From: Chitinophagales bacterium
GTDB lineage: Bacteria > Bacteroidota > Bacteroidia > Chitinophagales > UBA10324
Assembly (NCBI GenBank): GCA_013695775.1
Contig: JACCZV010000315.1
Location: 1-5,994, forward strand
Direction: 5' to 3'
DNA: 5,994 nucleotides
Of the stretch, positions 1-5,619 are shown in pieces; positions within the stretch are counted from its first letter, which is position 1; every line of letters begins with the position of its first letter. Both the position numbers and the translations under genes were made by a program. The notes beneath the pieces are model-generated. The model was not told where the DNA came from and made no database searches. It worked only from the letters and a program-made list of their open reading frames with translations.

Positions 1-599
1 ATGTTATGATAGACCCCTTTTTTGCCTTTAAAACCAAATAGTACCCCTGTTCCCGCTATTGCTACATGTTTATCTTTTAAGGTTGTAAGTCCAAATGAGC
101 CATACAATTTTTCATAAAAGGAATTGCCGACCCTAATTGTTGTGCGTTCCATAAGGCTTACAACTGTTGCCAGCACTTTTTCCCGCGGCATTCCCGGTAG
201 GGAAAGATGCTTTTCCATTTGAAGCCGGATGTGGGGCAACACCTTTCCAAACTCTAAAAGGCGCGAAAATTTAGTTTGATTTCTAAAAGCATTCCATGAA
301 GGATGATATTTGTATTGCTTACGCTTTCTTACATCGTAACCTGTTACCTGCAGATGGCCGTTAGGTAACCGGCATATCCAAACATTTGTCCAGGCTGGAG
401 GAATTACAAGCTTTCTTATTCGGATCAGTTCACTTTTGCTTTTGACCGTTTTTCCATTAAAGATAAATCTGAATTCTTTTCCATGCGGGATGCGTGTTAT
501 TCCAGGCACCTGATCAGACACGTATTCTAAGTGTACTGCTTCGGCATATTTTGCCGGTTGATGCATGATCTTATGAAGTTGTTTTCCCGACAGTACCAT
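1..599 (-). CDS. DNA topoisomerase IB, N-terminal 199 residues (cut by left edge)
   Basis: A type IB topoisomerase relaxes supercoils by nicking one strand through a 3'-phosphotyrosine link, without ATP. Read on the minus strand from ATG at 599, the frame is open to the window edge and gives 199 residues; bacterial/poxvirus-type enzymes have roughly 320-370. Visible family blocks are PGITR (32-36), LVIPPAWTNVWIC (64-76), GHLQVTGYDVRKRKQY (81-96), EKVLATVV (140-147), IRVGNSFYEK (155-164), YGSFGLTTLKDKHV (166-179) and FKGKKGVYH (190-198). By alignment with vaccinia TopIB, Arg156 of RVGN matches catalytic Arg130 and Lys193 of GKKG matches Lys167. The second catalytic Arg, the His and the nucleophile Tyr lie beyond the edge, so intactness cannot be judged. 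The start gives the expected N-terminus; the only longer option is a TTG at 638. It lies 43 bp downstream of the SDR gene on the same strand and is probably co-transcribed with it. Confidence 0.93.
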   Translation of the reverse strand, partial: MVLSGKQLHKIMHQPAKYAEAVHLEYVSDQVPGITRIPHGKEFRFIFNGKTVKSKSELIRIRKLVIPPAWTNVWICRLPNGHLQVTGYDVRKRKQYKYHPSWNAFRNQTKFSRLLEFGKVLPHIRLQMEKHLSLPGMPREKVLATVVSLMERTTIRVGNSFYEKLYGSFGLTTLKDKHVAIAGTGVLFGFKGKKGVYHN

Positions 600-642
600 T
601 ATCTCATCTAAGATAGCAAAGGGTGAATTACATGACAATCAA

Positions 643-1509
643 TTATCCATTTACAATCTCACCGCCATTGGGATGGAGGAATTGCCCGGTAAGGTAGGAA
701 CTGTCATCGCATGCAAAGAATAAATAACATGGTGCGATTTCGGCAGGCTGACCGGCTCGTTTCATAGGTACATCGCTCCCGAATTCTGAAACCTTCTTGG
801 GGTCGAAAGATGAAACTATTAAGGGAGTCCATATGGGACCAGGTGCTACACCATTTACCCGAATACCTTTTTCTATGAGGTTCGCTGAAAGACTTCTTGT
901 AAAAGACACGATGGCTCCTTTGGTGCTGGCATAATCGATCAATGTACTGCTGCCACGATAAGCAGTAACGGAGGCTGTATTTACGATAACAGCGCCCTTT
1001 TTCATATGAAGCAATGCCTGGCTAGTGATCCAAAAAATTGAAAAGACATTGGTCGCAAAGGTTTGAATCATTTCAGGCGAGCTGATTTCATTCAGACTTT
1101 TTCGCTCGTAATGCATGCCAGCGTTATTCACTAACACATCGATCCGACCAAACTTACTTATGGTTTTCTGAACCACTTGCATACAATTCCATTCTTTGCT
1201 AATATCATAAGGTAATAACAGACATCTGCGACCGTACTGCGTTTCAATGATATTCTTTGTCTCAAGTGCATCTGCCTCTTCATTTAAATATGCCAAAGCT
1301 ATATCCGCACCTTCTTTCGCAAAAAGAAGAGCTACTGCCTTTCCGATGCCACTATCACCACCGGTAATAAGTGCTATCTTATCTTTAAGTTTTCCACTTC
1401 CGGCTTTGGGGGTATCGGATATAGGTTTTGGATTCATCTTAAGTTCTAAACCTGGACGTTCCTGCTTTTGTGCCCTTCGCAATTTCCTCTTAGGATTCGC
1501 TTTTTGCAT
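643..1509 (-). CDS. SDR family NAD(P)-dependent oxidoreductase, general-stress (YhdF/YdaD-like) subgroup
   Basis: A classical short-chain dehydrogenase/reductase of 288 residues, cytosolic, oxidising or reducing an unknown alcohol/carbonyl with NAD(P)(H). The Rossmann glycine motif TGGDSGIG is at 49-56, Asp102 sits where the adenine-binding Asp is expected, and NNAG is at 128-131. The catalytic tetrad is Asn154, Ser180, Tyr193 and Lys197 (YASTK), and the PGPIWTP loop is at 223-229. The C-terminus RAGQPAEIAPCYLFFACDDSSYLTGQ is standard for the family. A basic leader of about 40 residues, with QKQERPGLELKMNPKP at 14-29, precedes the fold; this leader is typical of the subgroup that includes Bacillus general stress protein 39 and YhdF. 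All catalytic residues are present. The ATG follows an A-rich stretch with no Shine-Dalgarno site, as usual in Bacteroidota. It is the first gene of a likely SDR-TopIB unit. A stress role is inferred from subgroup and neighbour; the substrate cannot be read from sequence. Confidence 0.95.
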   Translation of the reverse strand: MQKANPKRKLRRAQKQERPGLELKMNPKPISDTPKAGSGKLKDKIALITGGDSGIGKAVALLFAKEGADIALAYLNEEADALETKNIIETQYGRRCLLLPYDISKEWNCMQVVQKTISKFGRIDVLVNNAGMHYERKSLNEISSPEMIQTFATNVFSIFWITSQALLHMKKGAVIVNTASVTAYRGSSTLIDYASTKGAIVSFTRSLSANLIEKGIRVNGVAPGPIWTPLIVSSFDPKKVSEFGSDVPMKRAGQPAEIAPCYLFFACDDSSYLTGQFLHPNGGEIVNG

Positions 1510-1649
1510 ATTTTTTTAAAATTTAGTGTAAGATTTAGCCGCAAGCATGTATGAATTAACTGTAGCCCTCCTGCAAAAGGTTAATAACATGCCTCTATGC
1601 TTAATGTGGTTGCATTATTTGGTTAAAGGATTGTTACGTTAATTTTGGA
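1510..1649. promoter_or_regulatory. Divergent promoter region between the SDR and response-regulator genes
   Basis: This 140-bp spacer separates two divergently transcribed genes and must hold the start signals of both. The plus-strand promoter is listed separately. On the minus strand no exact TAnnTTTG box was found; the nearest candidate is TTAACCTTTTG (plus-strand 1576-1586), whose TA-to-TTTG spacing is too long. A GGAGGG on the minus strand (1571-1566) has no start codon at a useful distance. Confidence 0.5.
1618..1647 (+). promoter_or_regulatory. Bacteroidota-type promoter for the REC-only regulator
   Basis: TTTG at 1618-1621 (-33-like box) and TAATTTTG at 1640-1647 (exact match to the -7 consensus TAnnTTTG) are separated by 18 bp, the expected spacing. 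The -7 box ends two bases before the ATG at 1650, so transcription would begin at or next to the start codon and the mRNA would be almost leaderless. The box match is seen; promoter activity is inferred. Confidence 0.45.
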
Positions 1650-2030
1650 ATGGAATCAATAGATTCATTAGAGAACAGCGTTGTACTTGTTATTGATGAC
1701 GAGAAGGAGACTTGCATCCTATTAGCGGCTATAATTCACAAAAACAGATTGAAAGCCGCTTATGTTCACACCTTAGAAGATGCGGTGAAGTCGATCAGCA
1801 AGGTAACTCCTGTCCTGATATTTCTTGATATCAATTTGCCTGACGGTAATGGAATCGATTTTTTAATCCATCTGAGTATCCATTATCCGGAAATTCATGT
1901 TGTGATTATCAGTGCTTTCGATTCTTACAAAGCAAAGGCTGAAGAATTAGGAGCTTACGCATTTTTAATAAAGCCTTTTAGCAAAGAAGCAGTAATGGAT
2001 ATTCTTTCAACCTCCGTTAATCATGCATAA
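1650..2030 (+). CDS. Single-domain (REC-only) response regulator
   Basis: A CheY-like receiver domain of 126 residues with nothing attached. It takes a phosphoryl group from a histidine kinase or phosphotransfer protein and acts by protein contact, in the cytosol. The acidic pair is Asp16-Asp17 (VIDDE), the phosphoacceptor is Asp60 (IFLDINLPDGNG), the switch Ser is Ser88 (IISAF), Phe105 occupies the usual Tyr/Phe switch position, and the invariant Lys is Lys108 in IKPF. All residues needed for phosphorylation are present, and the protein ends 18 residues after the KP motif, so there is no DNA-binding or enzymatic output domain. The ATG at 1650 is the only reasonable start; it directly follows a -7 promoter box. 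Downstream on the same strand comes a small membrane-protein gene, and a REC-histidine kinase lies beyond it on the opposite strand; that kinase is a possible partner, but this is inference. Confidence 0.93.
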   Translation: MESIDSLENSVVLVIDDEKETCILLAAIIHKNRLKAAYVHTLEDAVKSISKVTPVLIFLDINLPDGNGIDFLIHLSIHYPEIHVVIISAFDSYKAKAEELGAYAFLIKPFSKEAVMDILSTSVNHA

Positions 2031-2067
2031 CTGCATAAATCCAAATTGTTTAATAATAGGAGCGATT

Positions 2068-2092
2068 TTCCCCAGTACGTGGAATTTTTTTT
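2068..2092 (+). terminator. Weak candidate terminator after the response regulator
   Basis: TTCC (2068-2071) can pair with GGAA (2081-2084) around a 9-base loop, followed directly by eight T residues (2085-2092). The stem is only four base pairs, so this is a marginal intrinsic terminator and may be chance in AT-rich DNA. Confidence 0.22.
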
Positions 2093-2102
2093 ACGTAAAT
2101 AA

Positions 2103-2110
2103 TAGTTTTG
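2103..2110 (+). promoter_or_regulatory. Candidate -7 box upstream of the small membrane-protein gene
   Basis: TAGTTTTG matches the Bacteroidota -7 consensus TAnnTTTG exactly. No TTTG is found at the expected -33 distance, so support is partial. It would give a leader of about 105 bases before the ATG at 2222 and would allow the gene to be transcribed independently of the response regulator. Confidence 0.33.
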
Positions 2111-2221
2111 GAGAATTCCCCTATTCAATATACATTAAATTGTTAACGGGTTATACAAATGGATTCAGGGAATACGTTGGCGAACCTTTTACTTTCATAC
2201 AACATTAAAATAAACTATACA

Positions 2222-2377
2222 ATGAACAACTTACTTTATATCGTTGCAGTGATATTAGTGATCGGCTGGCTGCTGGGATTTTTTTATTTTAATGTAGGTT
2301 CGATAATCCATATTCTTTTAATAATTGCAATTATTGCAATTATCCTTCGGGTTATTAAAGGCAACACACCCATTTAG
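2222..2377 (+). CDS. Small two-helix membrane protein, lmo0937 family
   Basis: A 51-residue, very hydrophobic protein. Helix 1 spans about residues 4-23 (LLYIVAVILVIGWLLGFFYF), helix 2 about 28-45 (SIIHILLIIAIIAIILRV), and a short basic tail follows (KGNTPI). The pattern, with N-terminal MNxLLYIVAVILVIGWLLGFF and a C-terminal RVIKG, is that of the lmo0937 family of mini membrane proteins, whose molecular function is unknown and which often sit in stress-related neighbourhoods. The frame is open further upstream to an ATG at 2159, but those 21 extra residues are polar and outside the family pattern. The ATG at 2222 gives the usual length of about 50 and is preceded by an A-rich stretch, so it is chosen. 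It converges on the REC-kinase gene with an 88-bp gap that shows no clear terminator. Confidence 0.85.
   Translation: MNNLLYIVAVILVIGWLLGFFYFNVGSIIHILLIIAIIAIILRVIKGNTPI
2324..2341 (+). repeat. Tandem 9-bp repeat inside the membrane-protein gene
   Basis: ATTGCAATT occurs twice in direct succession and encodes part of the Ile/Ala-rich second helix. The unit contains the palindrome ATTGCAAT. Because the unit is nine bases, a slippage event would add or remove three residues without shifting the frame. It is probably a simple result of the repetitive Ile-Ile-Ala coding. Confidence 0.6.
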
Positions 2378-2465
2378 AGATCAAATTACTATTTTGGTTA
2401 TTTTCGCATGGCAATATATTAAAGCCGTCGTATAACATACATATTTATTAAACCTGATGGAAGGA

Positions 2466-3563
2466 TTATTGCCTTGAGGCAAAATCAAGAGTAATAATAA
2501 AGGAAGTTCCTTTGCCTAATTTACTTTCTACTTTCATAGTGCCTTTGTGACTCAGCATAATATTATATGTAGTAGTTAATCCGAGCCCTAACCCCTTTTT
2601 CTTTCCGGTAAAAAACGGCTCAAAAATTCTGTTTATCAGATTTGGATCAATGCCCTTACCGTTATCCGAAATAATGACCACACATTTCTTATTGGGGCTA
2701 TTCGTCATTAATTTAATAACACCCTTACCCTCAGGTACCTCCTCTATTGCATTGATGAGTATATTCAACAGGGCTATTTTCATCTGCTCCTTATCAATAT
2801 ACACCTTACATATCCCCTCTTCGTAAAGTTTCTCAATCTTTACCTTCTTCAACTCTATTCGATCCTTTGCCAGCTCAACGGTTTCATCTAATATATCGTT
2901 AATAGATACAGCTTCGTAATTAAGTTTATTAAACCGGGTGGAATCAAATAAATCGGTAATAAGCTGATTAATTCTATTGCAATTTCTATTAATCAATTCG
3001 AATAGGCCGCTATAGGATCCCTTACTATCAGGAATTTCCTCCTGCAATTGCTGCAGTGCAAGCTTCACATTTGTTAAGGGATTTCTAACCTCATGTGCAA
3101 TAAGTTGTGCAACTCTTCCTGTAAGAGCAAATTGCTCCGCAGCACGCAGGCTTTTCTCATTTTCAATTAATTGCTTAAGGGTACGGGATTGACTTATAGA
3201 GTACCGAATGCTTCTCTCAAGGATATTTGAGTCAATTTGTCCCTTTAACAAATAATCAGCTGCCCCCGCAGTCATTGCTTCAATATCAATATCATCATCG
3301 CCGCGGCCGGTGAAAATTATAACCGGAAGGTGAGGATTTTCTTCTTTTATATACTTCAATACCTCTAAGCCAGTATATTGCCCCAGCAGGTAATCCACCA
3401 GGCATATATCATATTCTTTGGAGGAAATTCTTTCTTTTGCATCTTCAAATGAGGATATCCAGTCAATCTCATAAGCTTGTCGGTCAGGGTCTTCTAACAA
3501 GTCGCGGATGATGATATAATCTTCCTCATCGTCCTCTAAATGTAAAATACGTATCGTTTCCAT
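2466..3563 (-). CDS. Hybrid histidine kinase with N-terminal receiver domain (REC-HisKA-HATPase)
   Basis: A soluble two-component kinase of 365 residues from ATG 3563. Residue numbers here count from a TTG three codons further upstream (3572); subtract 3 for the ATG start. REC spans about 5-125: acidic Glu13-Asp14-Asp15, phosphoacceptor Asp60 (CLVDYLLG), Thr88 (FTGR) and Lys110 (LLKG). A short linker, probably coiled coil, covers about 126-150. HisKA follows with phosphoacceptor His160 in HEVRNPLTNV. The HATPase_c domain has the N box with Asn270 and Asn274 (LNILINAIEE), G1 DNGKGID (303-309), F box FEPFFTGKK (317-325) and G2 GLGLGL (327-332). Every catalytic motif is intact. There is no membrane segment or other sensor domain, so the receiver is the likely input, making this a phosphorelay or REC-controlled kinase. 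The ATG is preferred because the TTG adds only three residues and has no ribosome site. A relic of another kinase lies just upstream on the same strand. Confidence 0.95.
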   Translation of the reverse strand: METIRILHLEDDEEDYIIIRDLLEDPDRQAYEIDWISSFEDAKERISSKEYDICLVDYLLGQYTGLEVLKYIKEENPHLPVIIFTGRGDDDIDIEAMTAGAADYLLKGQIDSNILERSIRYSISQSRTLKQLIENEKSLRAAEQFALTGRVAQLIAHEVRNPLTNVKLALQQLQEEIPDSKGSYSGLFELINRNCNRINQLITDLFDSTRFNKLNYEAVSINDILDETVELAKDRIELKKVKIEKLYEEGICKVYIDKEQMKIALLNILINAIEEVPEGKGVIKLMTNSPNKKCVVIISDNGKGIDPNLINRIFEPFFTGKKKGLGLGLTTTYNIMLSHKGTMKVESKLGKGTSFIITLDFASRQ

Positions 3564-3642
3564 TATCTTCAAATTCTAATGGTAAAATATTCTCCTCATT
3601 AATCAAAGAAACAAGCATTGACTATAATATATTAGCAAATAA

Positions 3643-3785
3643 TTACTCCGTAGTATTATCATTTGATTGGTTTTGCCTAAGGGGCAGGGTGGTAGTAAAA
3701 GTAGCTCCTTTATCCGGATATCCTGAAGAGGTAATTTTTCCGCGATGGTTTCAATGTTGTTGCAGGAGCGGTATACCTTGCCAGA
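3643..3785 (-). pseudogene. C-terminal remnant of a second histidine kinase, frameshifted
   Basis: On the minus strand, 3747 down to the TAA at 3645-3643 encodes 34 residues containing HRGKITSSG, then YPDKGATFTTTLPL, and a polar tail. This matches the end of HATPase_c domains (HxGxIxxxSxxGxGTTFxxxLPL) and resembles the end of the intact kinase next door (HKGTMKVESKLGKGTSFIITL). Directly upstream that frame hits a TGA, but another frame reads CNNIET, which resembles the ICxxIIExH segment that should come just before HRGKI. A one-base frameshift near 3747 would join them. Before that (3768-3785) only a degraded trace of the glycine-rich G2 region can be guessed. No HisKA, N box or G1 could be found further upstream, so most of the gene is gone. 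It reads in the same direction as the REC-kinase, about 80 bp upstream, suggesting a former kinase-kinase operon. The upstream limit is approximate. Confidence 0.72.
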
Positions 3786-4027
3786 TTTTAACCCCTACAA
3801 GCGTTTTTTATGCATTTCAATCCTTACTACCATGTTATAGAATTAATTTTATCGATTAGTTGAAGTTGAATACATTTCAGACAGGTGTACCCATGCGAAA
3901 TTCGTTTTAGCTAATAGAAACATGAACCTTTATTCTCACCTTTGAGGGAAATTTACGCCTGGCCGGAAAATTCAGCCCTATATTGATTTAATTATTTCTG
4001 AAGTCTTAATTCATAAAAAAAGATGGG

Positions 4028-4056
4028 TTGACAGAGGATCTGTAGGAATTTTAAAT
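4028..4056 (+). promoter_or_regulatory. Sigma70-like promoter pair of uncertain meaning
   Basis: A perfect TTGACA (4028-4033) is followed after 17 bp by TTAAAT (4051-4056, 4 of 6 matches to TATAAT). The spacing is ideal for a proteobacterial-type promoter, but Bacteroidota use a different consensus, so this may be chance or a trace of foreign DNA. Transcription would run toward the ATG-TAA site and the gene at 4159. Confidence 0.25.
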
Positions 4057-4057
4057 T

Positions 4058-4077
4058 AGGAGGTATTTTTGATGTAA
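4058..4077 (+). promoter_or_regulatory. Strong Shine-Dalgarno site followed by an ATG-TAA start-stop pair
   Basis: AGGAGG at 4058-4063 is followed after eight bases by ATG (4072-4074) and immediately by TAA (4075-4077). It is the strongest ribosome-binding site seen in the window, yet it leads to a one-codon frame. It lies 81 bp before the start of the 102-residue gene, on the same strand. It could be a minimal start-stop element, the relic of a gene start destroyed by mutation, or coincidence. Confidence 0.35.
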
Positions 4078-4158
4078 ATAAATACTGGGCTTGCTCTCAA
4101 TAATCTTTCGATAAATTTTCCCATTTAAGTATTAATTTAATTATTAAAAGTTAATAAG

Positions 4159-4467
4159 ATGACTGATTTAAATGACATAAAGAACCTTGAAGATTTACGG
4201 GGCAGGATAGCTACGATACAACGTGAAACTTCAGAGCAGGAACAATTACTGAAATTCCAGGCTGGTGAATTGGTAGCAGGCCTCAATCCTTCAACCGTAT
4301 TTAAGAATGCGTTTGCAAAACGGCCTTCGGAACCTGCGGTCAGTGTTCCTCTTTTTCCAAAAAAAGGAATAGTGGGTGGAATATTATCTTTTGCCGCCGG
4401 AAAAATCTTCAAAAACTTCTTTAACCGAAAGAAAAAATCATCCGGTTCCGTTCACACGGATTTCTAA
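4159..4467 (+). CDS. Hypothetical protein, 102 residues, helical with basic amphipathic C-terminus
   Basis: Not assigned to a named family. The N-terminal half (about 5-53) is predicted helical, with charged coiled-coil-like spacing (DLRGRIATIQRETSEQEQLLKFQAGELV), then NPSTVFKNAFAKR. A Pro-rich linker (about 56-69) follows, then a Gly/Ala hydrophobic stretch at 70-88 (IVGGILSFAAGKIFKNFF), a basic cluster NRKKK (89-93) and a polar tail. The hydrophobic stretch is short and includes lysines, so membrane association is possible but a true transmembrane helix is doubtful. I recall similar short helical proteins near stress-related genes in Bacteroidota, which supports it being real, but that is recollection, not a match. 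The ATG follows an A-rich AT stretch. The opposite strand also has a 91-codon open frame, but it lacks family features. The gene converges on the sugar-kinase gene with only 16 bp between stop codons. Confidence 0.72.
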   Translation: MTDLNDIKNLEDLRGRIATIQRETSEQEQLLKFQAGELVAGLNPSTVFKNAFAKRPSEPAVSVPLFPKKGIVGGILSFAAGKIFKNFFNRKKKSSGSVHTDF

Positions 4468-4483
4468 TTATTGCATCATAAAG

Positions 4484-5329
4484 TTACCCGGCAGAGATAT
4501 GATAATCCACCAGATTATCTATTGGTGAGCGAATTATGTTTCCCAGTATCAATTTCCTATCCTCGACGCACTGTTTGAGGTCATCATTAAATATAGATGC
4601 TATAGATCCTGCAAAATTGAGAGGTAAAGTTTTATACCCAGGATATAGACTGATAATTTTTCCAAAAAAATCTTCAAAAGACTGATTTATTATTTTATGG
4701 ATTTCCGGAACGTTAAGATTTTCCTTAGCGAAGTGTGAGAATCTTGCCAGAAAACGATTTGGAAACGGTTTTCGATAAATGGCGTCTATAATTTCGTCGC
4801 GCGTGTAAGGGCAGAAATTATTGAAATCTTTATCAGTGTCCTTTGAGAAAGTTTTCCGAAGCCAGCTTATAAGGATAAGTTTCCCTAAATAGGCTCCACT
4901 TCCCTCATCCCCCAATATAAAACCGCCGCCTTCCACTTGTTCTTGAAAGTTGTCTCCGTTGTAAAACCCTGTGTTTGTTCCAGTACCAAGTACTGCTACC
5001 AATCCGGGTTTATTACCGAGTAATGCACGGGCTGCGCCCATAAGATCTGTTTCCACGACTATGGTTGAAGTAGGAAAACAATTTTTTAAAACCGTCATGA
5101 TCTCCTTTTTCTTACCCTCCGCCGCACAGCCGGCTCCATAGAAAAAAAGCCTCTCAGGTGGCATAGAAGAAAAGTGTGGTAAAACTTCTTCTCTTATAAT
5201 ACTTTCCATCTCTTGAGGCGAGATGAAATAGGGATTATACCCTACCGTTCGAAAGGAAAAAATGTTATCATTCTTTAATATTCGCCAATCTGCTTTTGTA
5301 GAACCTGAATCAATAATAGCTTGAATCAT
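4484..5329 (-). CDS. N-acetylglucosamine kinase-like ATPase, BadF/BadG/BcrA/BcrD family
   Basis: An ASKHA-fold kinase of 281 residues, a usual length for bacterial members. It probably phosphorylates N-acetylglucosamine or a related amino sugar at the expense of ATP, in the cytosol, feeding cell-wall or chitin sugar recycling. The phosphate-1 motif is DSGSTKADW (7-15) with Asp7; GAGCA is at 66-69 plus the next residue; VETDLMGAARALLG (92-105) contains the likely catalytic Asp95; the phosphate-2 motif is LGTGTNTG (114-121). The sugar-binding/hinge block GGFILGDEGSGAYLG (135-149) and the adenosine motif FAGSIA (239-244) follow. All are intact and in order. The GDEGSG block and overall length fit GlcNAc kinase-like proteins better than the iron-sulfur activator ATPases of the same superfamily; the exact sugar is not proven. 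The ATG directly precedes the conserved first strand. It is divergent from a PfkB kinase gene, and its own promoter is not clear. Confidence 0.9.
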   Translation of the reverse strand: MIQAIIDSGSTKADWRILKNDNIFSFRTVGYNPYFISPQEMESIIREEVLPHFSSMPPERLFFYGAGCAAEGKKKEIMTVLKNCFPTSTIVVETDLMGAARALLGNKPGLVAVLGTGTNTGFYNGDNFQEQVEGGGFILGDEGSGAYLGKLILISWLRKTFSKDTDKDFNNFCPYTRDEIIDAIYRKPFPNRFLARFSHFAKENLNVPEIHKIINQSFEDFFGKIISLYPGYKTLPLNFAGSIASIFNDDLKQCVEDRKLILGNIIRSPIDNLVDYHISAG

Positions 5330-5619
5330 AAATTAAATGGTTGTGCCGGTAAATTACGAAAGGCAGGTTCATAATTATCTTACGGCAATACCTCTTTGTG
5401 AACAGAACAGATCCTCAGAAAGCAGTGCTTACGTGATATACGATTATATCTATTGACTCCAGCTTTACAAACTGACGTTTTCTCATGATTTAGCTTTTAT
5501 CTGCATCAAATTTTTACACCTTTGCGCTATTATATGGCCCTAAACATTTTGCAATCCATTTTTAAATTTGCTAAAAGATTATCGCATGTAATGATTTTTA
5601 AAAAAAATTGCAGTAAGTT
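5330..5619. promoter_or_regulatory. Divergent promoter region between the two sugar-kinase-type genes
   Basis: A 290-bp AT-rich spacer holding the start signals of both neighbours. Plus-strand -7-like boxes are CACCTTTG (5517-5524, 7 of 8) and TAAATTTG (5563-5570, exact, listed separately). For the minus-strand kinase no good TAnnTTTG was found; TAATTTAC near 5350 is only a weak match. No open frame, tRNA or repeat was seen. Confidence 0.5.
5563..5570 (+). promoter_or_regulatory. Candidate -7 box for the PfkB kinase gene
   Basis: TAAATTTG is an exact match to TAnnTTTG and is followed by C, as often in this phylum. No TTTG lies at the expected -33 distance. It would give a leader of about 45 bases to the ATG at 5620, or about 105 to the ATG at 5680. 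The alternative upstream box at 5517-5524 has TTTT (5495-5498) at an 18-bp spacing. Confidence 0.4.

Larger units (their letters stand above)
3573..4158. other. Long intergenic region with a kinase relic and otherwise little recognisable content
   Basis: This 586-bp stretch between divergent genes has no intact gene. The minus strand of 3643 to about 3785 carries a decayed histidine-kinase tail, and the plus strand at 4028-4077 carries a promoter-like pair followed by a Shine-Dalgarno/ATG-TAA site; both are listed separately. In 3786-4027 both strands are broken by frequent stops, the longest ATG-started frames being about 25 codons or less, and nothing is recognisable. Its length compared with the other spacers fits a gene lost by decay. 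Confidence 0.6.

Noticed and set aside
1247..1519. Open frame of 90 codons on the plus strand opposite the SDR gene start
   Set aside because: It lies wholly antisense to the conserved SDR N-terminus apart from a few bases, has low-complexity Ser/Ala/Phe-rich sequence and shows no family motif.
1516..1548. Ten-codon leader peptide (MLAAKSYTKF) on the minus strand before the SDR gene
   Set aside because: The GGAGGG upstream is 17 bases from its ATG, too far to serve it, and the peptide lacks attenuator-type codon runs.
2023..2208. Open frame of 61 codons overlapping the end of the response regulator
   Set aside because: Its composition looks like translated AT-rich spacer, it overlaps the regulator's stop region in another frame, and no motif or ribosome site supports it.
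2378..2465. Bidirectional terminator between the convergent membrane-protein and kinase genes
   Set aside because: No stem longer than a few base pairs followed by a T run could be found on either strand.
3563..3572. TTG start at 3572 for the REC-kinase
   Set aside because: It adds only three residues before an ATG, with no ribosome-binding site at a suitable distance; the GAGGAG seen upstream is more than 20 bases away.
3801..3840. CRISPR-repeat-like text (GCATTTCAATCCTTACTAC) on the plus strand
   Set aside because: The TTTCAATCC core is common in some CRISPR repeats, but it occurs once, with no second copy or regular spacing in the window.
4137..4412. Minus-strand open frame of 91 codons opposite the 102-residue gene
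   Set aside because: The plus-strand frame has a more protein-like layout of helix, linker and basic end; the minus frame shows no domain and looks like its shadow.
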